Shown here in pieces: positions 8,730 through 17,827 of a stretch of DNA of 56,927 nt. The notes under the pieces are model-generated. The model was not told the origin of the DNA. It searched no databases and worked only from the letters and a program-made list of their open reading frames with translations. The position numbers were made by a program, and so were the translations under genes. This stretch comes from an uncultured Bacilli bacterium (GTDB lineage Bacteria > Bacillota_I > Bacilli_A > RF39 > UBA660), in the NCBI GenBank assembly GCA_910584085.1, contig CAJTZY010000009.1, forward strand, positions 1 through 56,927. The letters run 5' to 3'. How positions within the stretch are numbered: position 1 is the stretch's first letter; the number at the start of each line of letters is the position of its first letter.

Positions 8730-8863
8730 TATCCCTCCTAATAAAAAAACTCCTAGACTATAAGGACGAATTAATCGTGGTTCCACCTTACTTATTCTAG
8801 AAGAATATCTCTTTTACATATTGCTCTTGGTTTCCAAGCCAGTCATCGCATTTATAAAATATA
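8730..8863 (-). promoter_or_regulatory. T-box riboswitch leader of glyS with very short stem I
   Basis: The minus strand carries the T-box core AAGGTGGAACCACG, the paired antiterminator arm CGTCCTT, and a terminator ending AGGAGTTTTTTT just before the ribosome site. A stem III-like hairpin (TATTCT/AGAATA) precedes the core. Upstream there is only one small hairpin (TGC, then CTTGG/CCAAG, then GCA) in place of the usual long stem I. A GGC glycine codon lies in its internal loop. Predicted leader length is about 136 nt, much shorter than most T-boxes. Confidence 0.8.
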
Positions 8864-8869
8864 CACTAT

Positions 8870-8898
8870 ATTATACTCAAATTATTAAATTTTGTAAA
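8870..8898 (-). promoter_or_regulatory. Promoter of the glyS T-box transcript
   Basis: Minus-strand TTTACA (8898-8893) and TATAAT (8875-8870) are separated by exactly 17 bp. Confidence 0.7.
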
Positions 8899-8902
8899 GT
8901 CT

Positions 8903-9097
8903 TTATTGACAAGTCCCTTCTCCAGGTTTTGCCCCTTCTACATATGTTTTGTTTGTTAAATCACATGAAGATTTGGTAATTGAATCTTTTAAATAACCAC
9001 CCAATAATTTAACCAAACTTACTACAATAACACTTATTACCGCTATTATAAGTAAATATTCAACTAAAGCTTGACCATTATTATTTAATTTCTTCAT
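8903..9097 (-). CDS. Flp/Tad-type class III signal peptide pilin
   Basis: 64 aa. A short basic leader, MKKLNNNG, is followed by QALVEYLLIIAVISVIVVSLV. This is the G/xxxxE processing site and hydrophobic stem of Flp-type (type IVb) pilins, with the conserved Glu five residues after the predicted cut. Two Cys in the tail could form a disulfide. A good ribosome site (GGAGG) precedes the ATG. No Tad ATPase, prepilin peptidase or TadE gene is nearby, so the assembly machine must be elsewhere or absent. Confidence 0.8.
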   Translation of the reverse strand: MKKLNNNGQALVEYLLIIAVISVIVVSLVKLLGGYLKDSITKSSCDLTNKTYVEGAKPGEGTCQ

Positions 9098-9158
9098 ATA
9101 TACCCCTCCAGTACTATAATGATTTTATAACATTTTTGTATTTTTGTCAATAACATGA

Positions 9159-9176
9159 TATAATTTCTATGGTGAG
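9159..9176 (+). promoter_or_regulatory. Compact -10/SD start module of the DUF192 gene
   Basis: TGATATAAT (TATAAT 9159-9164), 6 nt, GGTGAG (9171-9176), 3 nt, ATG. TTGTAT at 9136-9141 gives a 17 bp spacer. Confidence 0.6.
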
Positions 9177-9179
9177 AAA

Positions 9180-9491
9180 ATGAGAATAATAAAAGGAAAA
9201 AATAGCATTGATATTAAATACTGTAATAATATATTCAATAGGTTTTTAGGTTTGATGTTTAAAAAAAATATAAATATTTGTTTATGTTTTCCTAAGTGTA
9301 ATTCAATTCACACATTTTTTATGTTAAAACCAATTGATATTATTATGACTGATAAAGATTTAAATATAATATATATATATAAAAATTTTAAACCTTGGAG
9401 GGTTTTATATAAAAGGCATGTTTATTATACATTTGAATTACCAGTAAATAAATTTGATTTTGAAATAAACGAAAAAATAAAAGTCATATAA
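9180..9491 (+). CDS. DUF192 family protein
   Basis: 103 aa. The pattern NRFLGLMFKK, then CLCFPKCNSIHTFFMLKPIDIIMTD, matches the DUF192 fold (normally RxxGLM, then SIHTFFM.FPIDVVF). Family function is not established. Some members are secreted, but this one has no signal peptide. It is divergent from the Flp-type pilin gene. DUF192 genes often accompany type IV or Tad pilus clusters, so the pairing may be meaningful. Confidence 0.8.
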   Translation: MRIIKGKNSIDIKYCNNIFNRFLGLMFKKNINICLCFPKCNSIHTFFMLKPIDIIMTDKDLNIIYIYKNFKPWRVLYKRHVYYTFELPVNKFDFEINEKIKVI

Positions 9492-9494
9492 CTT

Positions 9495-10937
9495 TTATTT
9501 TTTTGTAAGTATTCTTGCCATTTTAACTCCAGCACATGATGCCATCATGAGACCTGTAGTAAGTCCACCACCATCGCCTATTGAATATAGTCCTTTTATG
9601 CTAGTTTGAAATTTCTTATCTAAAACAATTTCATTACTGTAAAATTTAATTTCTGGTCCATAAAGTAAATTATCTGGATTAGCAAATCCCTCTACAACCT
9701 TATCAACTGATTTTATAAATTCTAATATATCTGTCATAGTTCTATACCCTAAACCATATGTTAAGTCTCCAGGAACTGCACTTTTTAATGTAGGAATTAC
9801 TGAATTGTGTTCTAAATCACTTTCCCATGTTCTTCTGCCTCTATATATGTCTCCGAGTCTTTGAACCATTATAGCCCCTCCACCTAATCTATTTAAGTTT
9901 TGGGCAACATTTTCTCCATATTCAATTGGTTTATCAAATGGATAGGTAAAGTGATGCGATACTAAAATTGCTAAATTTGTATTAGTACTTTTTTTGTCTT
10001 TATATGAATGTCCATTTACAAGAGTTAATCCATTATCATATACTTCTGCTGAAACAAATCCACTAGGATTTTGACAAAACGTTCTAACTTTATCGCCATA
10101 TGGAAACGGTCTTCCTATAAATTTTCCCTCATACATATATTTATTTACTTCACTCATAACTTTATCCGGTAACTCATAACGAATACCAATATCTACACTA
10201 CCAATCTTAGTTTTGATATTATATTTTTTACATATAAAACTAAGCCATGAAGCACCTTTTCTACCTACTGCCAAGACTACCTTACTACCATATATTTTTT
10301 CATTTGTCTTTTTATTTATTTTATAAATATCTACACCTTTAACCTCATCATTTTCAATTATTAAATCTTTTACTTCTGCCTCAAACATCATATTTATTCC
10401 ATGAGATTTTAGATGTTCTTCTATTTTACCATATAAAATATGAGCTTTCTCGGTACCAAGATGCCTTATTGGATATGAAACTAAATTTAAATTTTCTTTT
10501 ATAGCTTTCTTTTGTAATTTTTCTATTTCTTCCTTATTATCTAATCCATGTAATTTTGTATCTGCTCCAAATTTTAAATATATGTTATCTGTATATGCAA
10601 GTAAATCAAATATTTCTTCCTCACTCATATATTCTCTAAAATATCCGCCATTATTACCACCTAAGTAAAGGTTTCCATCCTTATCTCTAGATGATAAGTG
10701 ATATGAGTTTAATTTACCATCAGAAAATGCCCCTGCACCACTAAATCCACAAGTAATATTACAATAAGGTTTACATTTTAAACATTTACCACCTTTTTCT
10801 ATAGGGCAAACTCTTTTCTCTACTGGTTTACCTTGATCAATTAATAAAATATTTTTAAAAGTTTTTTGTTCTATCAATTCATAAGCAAGAAATACTGCTG
10901 ATGGTCCCATCCCTACTACTATTAAATCATACTTCAT
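9495..10937 (-). CDS. COG2509-type FAD-dependent oxidoreductase
   Basis: 480 aa. An N-terminal dinucleotide-binding motif, VVGMGPSAVFLAYEL (7-21), starts an FAD-binding Rossmann fold. A Cys cluster follows (Cys44, 52, 55, 59, 63) with the FSGAGAFSDGK motif. The C-terminal FAD motif is SIGDGGGLTTGLM near residue 450. This arrangement is typical of uncharacterised FAD-dependent dehydrogenases of COG2509. The substrate is unknown. Start is supported by GGAAGTGATTTT before the ATG. Confidence 0.88.
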   Translation of the reverse strand: MKYDLIVVGMGPSAVFLAYELIEQKTFKNILLIDQGKPVEKRVCPIEKGGKCLKCKPYCNITCGFSGAGAFSDGKLNSYHLSSRDKDGNLYLGGNNGGYFREYMSEEEIFDLLAYTDNIYLKFGADTKLHGLDNKEEIEKLQKKAIKENLNLVSYPIRHLGTEKAHILYGKIEEHLKSHGINMMFEAEVKDLIIENDEVKGVDIYKINKKTNEKIYGSKVVLAVGRKGASWLSFICKKYNIKTKIGSVDIGIRYELPDKVMSEVNKYMYEGKFIGRPFPYGDKVRTFCQNPSGFVSAEVYDNGLTLVNGHSYKDKKSTNTNLAILVSHHFTYPFDKPIEYGENVAQNLNRLGGGAIMVQRLGDIYRGRRTWESDLEHNSVIPTLKSAVPGDLTYGLGYRTMTDILEFIKSVDKVVEGFANPDNLLYGPEIKFYSNEIVLDKKFQTSIKGLYSIGDGGGLTTGLMMASCAGVKMARILTKK

Positions 10938-10996
10938 AAAATCACTTCCTACTTTAATTATAACATGAATCGCTAACTTTTTTATATTTTTTATTT

Positions 10997-12502
10997 CTAC
11001 AGCCCCATATTTTTTTGAGACAAACTATTTTCCATATCAACTTGTTTTAAATATGAATATAAACTAGTAATTCTTATTCTACCTGTTGAAATTCTCATAA
11101 GTTCATATAACATATAATCGGGTAAATTCCCACCTAACATTAATTTTTCTAGTCCACTAAGGTTACTAATATCATATTTAGAATTATCAGCTGTTTCTTT
11201 CATTATTTTATTATAAAATGCATCAAATTTATCAAGTGGGGATTTATAATTACCGAGTGCATCGCTGTAATAAAAATTTAATATTCTATTGGCGGAAGCA
11301 GCTTGAAAGTTTTGAATCAATTCTAAAGGAAATGAATCTTTAAAATATTTATCTACTTGATTACTAGCATCTAATATACCAAATATATCAGCAGTATTTT
11401 CTTCTATAAACTTGTTATGATATTTTATATAAGCATCATGTCCTATAGTAAAATGTAACATACCATTTTTTAAATAATAATCTAAAATTAAACCATCATG
11501 ACTTTTGTCATCAAAGTTTATATTAGAAAGTTTTAATGACCGTTCTCTCATCTTCATAGCATAAGTACTTTTATCAAGTACCTTTATATGACTTATCTCA
11601 TGCGATATCATCTGAAAACAGGTATAATTAATTAAATCGTAAAAAGTATTTTTATCATAGGGAATAGATTCAATTGCTTTATCAACACTTCTTTTATAAA
11701 CAGTTTCTAAATACTTATAATTAATTGTTATAGTTCCTGTTTTGCCATGAAAATGTCCAAAAGTTAGAGCATTATCTTCATTTGAAACAATAATATCTTT
11801 ACAGGTATCTTCTAAATTTAATTCTTTCACTCTAAATAATATATAGAATTTTATCATTTCTGGCGAAAGCAATTTATGACTCCTTATTTTACAATTAATT
11901 AAATATATAACTTCTTGATTAATTTGTTGAGTATGTTGATGTTTAAGCTCATCACTATTTATAACAGATAGATAATTATCTATTAAATCGTTTACTAATT
12001 CATAAGAACTATTAACATCATTAACTAATTTACAGATTTCAATACCAACTTGTTCTATTTGCTCTATATTATCACAAAAACAGCGTATTTTATATTTATA
12101 CCAACAACATTTCAACTTTGGTTCATTTGCATTCTCATTTTTTAAATAATATTGAAATATATCTGTTTGTAATATTTTTACCAAGCAATCTTGTTCTAAA
12201 TAACATTCATATATTAATTTTACCATTTCATTATAAGAAAAACTATTTATTCTATCTAAATAATTGTTAATAAATAAACTAGAATTTTTAGAATATGCAA
12301 TTACATCTAGAAATATATCTACTGGTAAACTATTAATTCTTTTACTACATTTTTCAGAAATTATATTTTTTATATAGTCATTAACCTCAAAATCGTCATA
12401 TATATTTTTTATTTCATCATCACTTAAATTGTCAAATAATTGTAAATTATCCATTAAAATATTTAAATCATTTTTCTTAATAATATCAATAAATGAATAC
12501 AC
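10997..12502 (-). CDS. Predicted zincin metallopeptidase, novel family
   Basis: 501 aa, no signal peptide or membrane segment. The N-terminal half (1-230) is helical and rich in Asn, Asp, Ile and Cys, with no recognised domain. Residues 301-305 are HEISH, and EENTAD follows at 367-372. This is the spacing expected of a gluzincin (HExxH with a downstream Glu helix), so zinc-dependent peptidase activity is predicted. The start is GTG at 12502, with AGAGGTGAT 7 nt upstream. It stands alone between the COG2509 gene and ftsX. No homologous family was recognised. Confidence 0.75.
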   Translation of the reverse strand: MYSFIDIIKKNDLNILMDNLQLFDNLSDDEIKNIYDDFEVNDYIKNIISEKCSKRINSLPVDIFLDVIAYSKNSSLFINNYLDRINSFSYNEMVKLIYECYLEQDCLVKILQTDIFQYYLKNENANEPKLKCCWYKYKIRCFCDNIEQIEQVGIEICKLVNDVNSSYELVNDLIDNYLSVINSDELKHQHTQQINQEVIYLINCKIRSHKLLSPEMIKFYILFRVKELNLEDTCKDIIVSNEDNALTFGHFHGKTGTITINYKYLETVYKRSVDKAIESIPYDKNTFYDLINYTCFQMISHEISHIKVLDKSTYAMKMRERSLKLSNINFDDKSHDGLILDYYLKNGMLHFTIGHDAYIKYHNKFIEENTADIFGILDASNQVDKYFKDSFPLELIQNFQAASANRILNFYYSDALGNYKSPLDKFDAFYNKIMKETADNSKYDISNLSGLEKLMLGGNLPDYMLYELMRISTGRIRITSLYSYLKQVDMENSLSQKNMGL

Positions 12503-12636
12503 AAATAATCACCTCTATAATAATATTTTATACATAATATAATTGTATCACATATTTATCTTAAATTATGAAAAATAACAAAATAATACAACCATTTGAC
12601 ATAATTTAAATAGCCATTTAAAGTTATTACAACTAA

Positions 12637-12660
12637 AAAATATAGACAAAATCTATATTT
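12637..12660 (-). terminator. Intrinsic terminator of the ftsEX operon
   Basis: AAATATAGA pairs with TCTATATTT followed by T residues on the minus strand. It overlaps the ftsX stop codon. Confidence 0.7.
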
Positions 12661-13558
12661 TTAAATACTTTCTAACTGCTCTAGCGCTTCCAAACATTCC
12701 AACTACCATACCTATTACAAGAAGTACAAGTGAGTTTAAATAAACAAATGGAGTTGGTTCTATTAACTTGATAAATTGTGTAAATAACTGTCCACCAAAA
12801 TGATCGTAAAGTGCAGTATATCCATATATTGTAATTAATATAGGAATAATTGAACCAAATATACCTAAGATTAAACCTTCAAATATAAAAGGTAATCTTA
12901 TATTCATATTACTTGCTCCAACAAGTCTCATTATTTCTATTTCTCTTTTTCTAGACATTATAGTTATTTTAATTGTATTTGCAATTAAAAATGCTGTAAC
13001 AATTATAAGTGCAACAACTATTGCAATAGAGCCTTTTCTAACAGCATCAAACACACTTACTAATTGTTCTACCATTCCTTCTCCATATTGAACTACATCT
13101 ATATTTTCTATTTCTTTTAATTCCTCTGCTGTTTTATGTATTAGGTTAATATCTGTAACTTTTATTTGATATGTATCTTGTATTGGACTTTCTTCTCTTG
13201 TCCAATCTTGCATAAAACTTTTAAATTTATCAGATGAGGCCATCATTTCCTCAGATATATCCATTTTATCTCTAAATTCAACATTCTCTTTTTCTATATT
13301 ATCAAGTGTAATAATTTTATCATAAACCTTTTCAGTTTCTTCCTTTGTTATATCTACTTTAAGAAACGCGACTATAGTAACATCTTTTTCTATTAATTCT
13401 GTAAAGTTATTAACGTTTAGTGATAAAACAATTGATACTGCTACTACTATAAGTGTTATTGTTATACATGATATAGATGCTAAAGAAAGTGAAAAATTTC
13501 TAAATACACTTTTAAATGAATCTCTTATATTTCTACCCAATATTCTAAATGCTTTCAT
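12653..13558 (-). CDS. ftsX: Cell division protein FtsX
   Basis: 301 aa. The layout is standard: an N-terminal membrane segment at about 22-48, an extracellular domain at about 50-170, and three C-terminal membrane segments near 175-200, 223-248 and 272-292. The TIKITIMSRKREIEIMRLVGAS motif links to the ATPase partner. FtsX with FtsE transmits ATP hydrolysis across the membrane to activate peptidoglycan hydrolases. It overlaps ftsE by 4 bp. Confidence 0.95.
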   Translation of the reverse strand: MKAFRILGRNIRDSFKSVFRNFSLSLASISCITITLIVVAVSIVLSLNVNNFTELIEKDVTIVAFLKVDITKEETEKVYDKIITLDNIEKENVEFRDKMDISEEMMASSDKFKSFMQDWTREESPIQDTYQIKVTDINLIHKTAEELKEIENIDVVQYGEGMVEQLVSVFDAVRKGSIAIVVALIIVTAFLIANTIKITIMSRKREIEIMRLVGASNMNIRLPFIFEGLILGIFGSIIPILITIYGYTALYDHFGGQLFTQFIKLIEPTPFVYLNSLVLLVIGMVVGMFGSARAVRKYLKI

Positions 13559-14241
13559 TTCTTGTATTCACCCTCCTTATAATCCTTAACTATTCTACCT
13601 GAATCAAGTAATACTACACGTTTTTTTAATTTTTTTACTATATCTATATCATGAGTAACCATAATTATTGTTGTTCCAAGTTTATTAATTGCCTCTAATA
13701 CCTCCATAATTTCCATACTAGTTTTAGGATCCAAGTTTCCTGTTGGTTCATCACATATAAGTATTTTTGGCCCATTTACTATTGCTCGAGCTATAGCAAC
13801 TCTTTGTTGCTCTCCTCCTGATAAATGGTTTGGATACTGTTTAGCTTTACTTTTAAGACCTACTAAATCTAATACTTTAATTACTTTAGAATGAATTTCT
13901 TCTTTAGGAAGTCCTAGTACTTCAAGAGCAAATGCAACATTTTCATAAGCAGTGGAATTTTGTAATAATTGGAAATTTTGAAAAACTACTCCTATTTTTC
14001 TTCTTAATTTATAAACTTTACCATTTCTTATTTTTCCTACATCAAGTCCTCCTACTAAAATTTTACCATTAGTAGGCTTCTCCTCTCTATATAACATTTT
14101 TATTAATGTACTTTTACCACAACCTGTTGAACCTATAATAAATACAAATTCACCTTTTTTAATATTTAAATCTAAATCATATATTGCTGTTGTTCCAGTT
14201 TTATATGTTTTTTTTACGTTTTGTAATCTTATAATATCCAT
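13555..14241 (-). CDS. ftsE: Cell division ATP-binding protein FtsE
   Basis: 228 aa ABC ATPase. Walker A GSTGCGKST is at 37-45, signature LSGGEQQR at 140-147 and Walker B LICDEP at 161-166. The switch His is in VTHDIDIV near 197. Length matches FtsE. It is coupled to ftsX downstream, with yitT 10 bp upstream and prfB before that. Gene order prfB-ftsE-ftsX is the Firmicutes pattern, here with yitT inserted. Confidence 0.95.
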   Translation of the reverse strand: MDIIRLQNVKKTYKTGTTAIYDLDLNIKKGEFVFIIGSTGCGKSTLIKMLYREEKPTNGKILVGGLDVGKIRNGKVYKLRRKIGVVFQNFQLLQNSTAYENVAFALEVLGLPKEEIHSKVIKVLDLVGLKSKAKQYPNHLSGGEQQRVAIARAIVNGPKILICDEPTGNLDPKTSMEIMEVLEAINKLGTTIIMVTHDIDIVKKLKKRVVLLDSGRIVKDYKEGEYKK

Positions 14242-14251
14242 AAAATTCCTC

Positions 14252-15163
14252 CTATTCTATTCCTGCCGATTGATATACATCATTTATAAGCACAATTGCA
14301 TCTTTATCTATTTCAAGAATTCCTTGCTTTGCTAAAAAGTATTCCTTTGTTGGTATAACACACATAATTACTTTTTTTCTATCTCCTGTATAGCCTCCTC
14401 GGCCTTCAAGAACAGTTACACCCCTTCCAAGCTCATTAATTAAAAATTTTTTTATAGCAGTTTCACTTTCCGTAATCACATAAAAAGATTTTGAATTTGA
14501 TACACCAAGTAAAACTTTATCATTAAGTAAACCTACTATATATACAATTATAATTGCATACATTACATTCTCCCAAGCATATAAAGTCCCACTTGGAGCA
14601 ATAAAAAATCCAGAGCCTAAAATTATTATAGTGTTAAATATTTTAATTGAATTACCTATAGAAATTTTAAAATATTTAGATATTATTTGGCATATAATAT
14701 CACTTCCTCCTGTTGAAAATCCATATTTAAATGTAAGACCAGAACCTATACCATTTATAAGTGCACCAAAGATTGCAACCAAAAGTAAATTATCTACATC
14801 AAATTGAATATAACTTGCCATATTTTCCGTTAAATAAACAAATATAGGGTATAAAATTGAACCTATTAATGAATATTTTGTGGTTTTAAATCCTAGTAAA
14901 AAAAAACTAACTACAAGTAACAATACATATGCGACTAAAATAAATTCAAAAGTTGGTATACCGAGTGCATTCTTTACAACTATAGCAATTCCTGAAACTC
15001 CTCCAGTTACTAAATTATTTGGAGAGAAAAACACATTAAAAGCAAAAGCTAATAAAAAACAACCAACAATTAAGAAAAAATATCTTTTAACTCTATCTTT
15101 TTTATTTATTTTTTTTAGTATATCACTACTTATATTACTTATTTTATTTTTTTTAAACAACAT
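14252..15163 (-). CDS. yitT: YitT family membrane protein
   Basis: 303 aa. Five to six membrane segments lie at about 28-210. The family motif LVTGGVSGIAIVVKN is near 52-66 and KYGFSTGGSDIICQII near 145. The C-terminal soluble DUF2179 domain begins about residue 220 (YVITESETAIKKFL, then GRGVTVLEGRGGY). Transport substrate is unknown. It sits directly between prfB and ftsE with almost no spacing. Confidence 0.9.
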   Translation of the reverse strand: MLFKKNKISNISSDILKKINKKDRVKRYFFLIVGCFLLAFAFNVFFSPNNLVTGGVSGIAIVVKNALGIPTFEFILVAYVLLLVVSFFLLGFKTTKYSLIGSILYPIFVYLTENMASYIQFDVDNLLLVAIFGALINGIGSGLTFKYGFSTGGSDIICQIISKYFKISIGNSIKIFNTIIILGSGFFIAPSGTLYAWENVMYAIIIVYIVGLLNDKVLLGVSNSKSFYVITESETAIKKFLINELGRGVTVLEGRGGYTGDRKKVIMCVIPTKEYFLAKQGILEIDKDAIVLINDVYQSAGIE

Positions 15164-16268
15164 TTAACTCACTCCTAGTTTTAAATTATCGTATATAAAC
15201 TGGTCTATATTACCATCTAATACTTTGTCCACACTTGCATTTTCCGTATTAGTTCTATGGTCTTTTACTAATGTATATGGACACATTGTATACGTTCTAA
15301 TTTGTGAACCAAAATTAATTTCAGTATTATCACCCTTGATACTCTTTAATTCCTTTTCTCTTCTTTCAACTTCTAAACTATATAATTTATTTTTTAATAC
15401 ATTCATGCATGTTTCTTTATTTCTAATCTGACTTCTTTCATTTTGACAAGTAACAACTATTTTGCTTGGAAAATGAGTAATTCTAACAGCGGATGGAGTC
15501 GTATTTACCCCCTGCCCACCATGTCCTGATGCACAATATGTGTCTATTCTTATATCACTATCTTTAATCTCTATATCTATATCACTTTCATTATAAAGAG
15601 GTGTAATATCAATAGAAGCAAACGAAGTGTGTCTTCTACTATTTGAATCAAATGGACTTATCCTAATTAATCTATGAACACCTTTTTCATTTTTTAAATA
15701 TCCATAACTATTAACACCATGGACTATAAATGAAACACTTTTTATTCCTGCTTCCTCACCATCCTGATAATCTAAAAGTTCTATTTTTTTACTATTTTTT
15801 TCACACCATCTAGTATACATCCTATAAAGCATACTTGCCCAATCACAAGATTCAGTTCCTCCTGCCCCCGGATGAATTTCAAGTATACAATCACATTTAT
15901 CATATGGTTTGTTTAATAATAATTCAAGTTCTACTTGCTTCAAATTTTCTTCTATTTTAGAAATACCACTTTCTACTAGTTCTTTCATTTCTAAATCAAT
16001 ATTATCTTTAATTAAATTTATTATCTCTAAATTAGAATTAATATTATTTTTTAGTTCTTCAGTTTTAAGTATCTTAGATTTTAAAGCATTTACTTCATTT
16101 AATACTTCTTCACTATATTTTTTATCATTCCAAAAATTTGGTTCATTTATTTTTGAATCTAATTCAGTTATTCTCTTTTTCTTTGATTCTGGGTCAAAGA
16201 GACCTCCATAAATCATTTATTTTTTCATTAAATTTATTATATATATTTAAAAGTTCATTTATTTCCAT
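15164..16268 (-). CDS. prfB: Peptide chain release factor 2, with programmed +1 frameshift
   Basis: RF2 terminates translation at UGA and UAA. The real start is the ATG at 16268, after GGAGGG. The first frame encodes 24 residues (MEINELL to WRSL), then meets CTT TGA C at 16199-16193, with AGG just upstream as internal ribosome site. This is the standard RF2 autoregulatory frameshift. Shifting +1 joins it to DPESKKKR and gives about 367 aa, the usual size. The SPF discriminator (near ISPFDSNSRRH) and the GGQ motif (GHGGQGVN) are present. Low RF2 should favour the shift, so the protein regulates itself. Confidence 0.97.
16193..16205 (-). promoter_or_regulatory. RF2 programmed frameshift site
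   Basis: Minus-strand AGGTCTCTTTGAC: internal AGG, slippery CTT, in-frame UGA, next base C. It matches the E. coli site AGGGGGTATCTTTGAC in layout. Confidence 0.95.
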
Positions 16269-16375
16269 GGTTACCCTCCATTATAATTATAACATTATTT
16301 TATATTTTTTTAAACTTTAATTTTACGAATTTTTTAATATGTATATTTTTATGACAAATACTGGAAAAATTTAGC

Positions 16376-16400
16376 AAAAAAGGAAATAATAATTATTTCC
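16376..16400 (-). terminator. Palindromic terminator after the Rpn-type pseudogene
   Basis: GGAAATAAT and ATTATTTCC form a perfect inverted repeat with a one-base centre, followed on the minus strand by six T. Confidence 0.5.
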
Positions 16401-16408
16401 AGAAAATA

Positions 16409-17075
16409 TTAATCATTTAATTTTTCTATTTGCTCTATACTAATTCCAGTTGCTTTAGAAATTATATCTATTTCTAATCTCATATTAAGCATATTTTTAG
16501 CAATTTCAATTTTACTTTACTCAATACCTTGTGTAATAGTATCATTAAAACTATTTTCTTTTAATGTATTAGTAAGTAACCTCTCTTCATCTTCTTTACT
16601 TAAGTACTCTACAAAATCTTTATCTCCATTTAATCTATTTATTTCACTCTTTAACTTTTTCGCTAAAACATCTCCTCTGGTTTCATTTAGTTCTAATTCG
16701 TTACAATCTAACATTGCAATTATACTTGTTTCTTCTTTTTTATTATACTATGCTTTTTTCGCCTTAGTTAAATTTATTTGTATATAATGTGGCATTTTAT
16801 TATACGATTCACTTACTGGCACACCATTTGAATATCTTGTAAATATATAACCTGCATTTCTTCTATTTAATCCATCATACTGTTGTGTATCTAATTCCAC
16901 GTTAATTTCTCCCACTTTAGTTTTTACTATTATATCTAATGTTTTGCCTTTTATATTTATATTATCTTTAACTTGTTCTGGAGCAAGTAATCTTATTACT
17001 TCTACCTCCTCTTCTATTAATCTTTTAAGTAAGTCACGATTTTTCTCATCACAAAATATTGATTTAAAAAAATCT
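16409..17075 (-). pseudogene. Decayed Rpn/PD-(D/E)XK nuclease (putative transposase family)
   Basis: Three fragments in order recall this family. The N-terminal part reads IDFFKSIFCDEKNRDLLKR, then LDIIVKTKVGEINVELDTQ (the nuclease core), and ends at a stop near 16750. A middle fragment of 65 aa lies at 16517-16714. The C-terminal part, SKIEIAKNMLNMRLEIDIIS, follows directly after an in-frame TAA at 16517-16519. The beginning has no start codon and runs into the yebC terminator. The gene is therefore truncated and has at least two stops. The family often spreads between genomes, so this is probably a remnant of transfer. Confidence 0.8.
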
Positions 17076-17100
17076 ATGATTTTACCATAGATTTTATAAT
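17068..17100 (-). terminator. Intrinsic terminator of yebC
   Basis: Minus-strand AAATCTATG pairs with CATAGATTT around GTAAAAT-type loop bases and is followed by a T run. Confidence 0.7.
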
Positions 17101-17807
17101 TCTACATTGTGATATACATTTTGCACATCATCTACTTCATCTAACATATCTAATAACTTATTAAATATTTCTAAGTCTTCACCAGTAAGTGTAATTCTGT
17201 CTTTTGGAAGCATACTTATTTCATCAACAGTAAATTCTATATCATTTTTAACATTTGATATAGCTTCCTTTATTTTAAATAAGTCTGATGGATTTCCATA
17301 TATCAAAATATTTCCATCATTATTTTCTAAATCTACAAAATCTATATCATTTGCAATTAATGCATCCATAACATCATCTTCTGATAATCCTCCAAAGCCT
17401 ACTGTACATAAATTGTCATACATATAAGCAACACTTCCCATGCCACCCATTTTTACATGACACTTATTTATTACAGCTCTAACATCACTTACACTCCTAT
17501 TTACATTATCAGTTAAACACTCTACCATAAGTGTTGATCCACCTGGTCCAAATACTTCATAAGTTAATGTCTCATAATTTTCCCCTGCACCACTACTTAC
17601 TTTATCAATTGCTCTTTTTATTACATCACTAGGCACTTGTTCTTTTTTTGCTTTTTCTATTAGTCTCTTAAGGCTTGGGTTTCCCTCTGGAGTAACTCCT
17701 CCATTCTTTGCTGCCTGATATATTTCTTTAGCATACATACCATATAATTTACCTTTAGCAGCTCCTGTTTTTGCCTTAGCTGCTGCTATATTAGGAAATC
17801 TTCCCAT
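17094..17807 (-). CDS. yebC: YebC/PmpR family translation or transcription factor
   Basis: 237 aa. The start MGRFPNIAAAKAKTGAAKGKLY marks the YebC/TACO1 family, as do GGVTPEGNPSLKRLIEKAK near 36 and YEVFGPGGSTLMVECLTDN near 82. Members help ribosomes through difficult sequences or act as DNA-binding regulators; which applies here is unknown. It is followed by a terminator and preceded by rnc on the same strand, 20 bp away. Confidence 0.92.
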   Translation of the reverse strand: MGRFPNIAAAKAKTGAAKGKLYGMYAKEIYQAAKNGGVTPEGNPSLKRLIEKAKKEQVPSDVIKRAIDKVSSGAGENYETLTYEVFGPGGSTLMVECLTDNVNRSVSDVRAVINKCHVKMGGMGSVAYMYDNLCTVGFGGLSEDDVMDALIANDIDFVDLENNDGNILIYGNPSDLFKIKEAISNVKNDIEFTVDEISMLPKDRITLTGEDLEIFNKLLDMLDEVDDVQNVYHNVEL

Positions 17808-17827
17808 TATATCTCTCCTCTTTTCTA

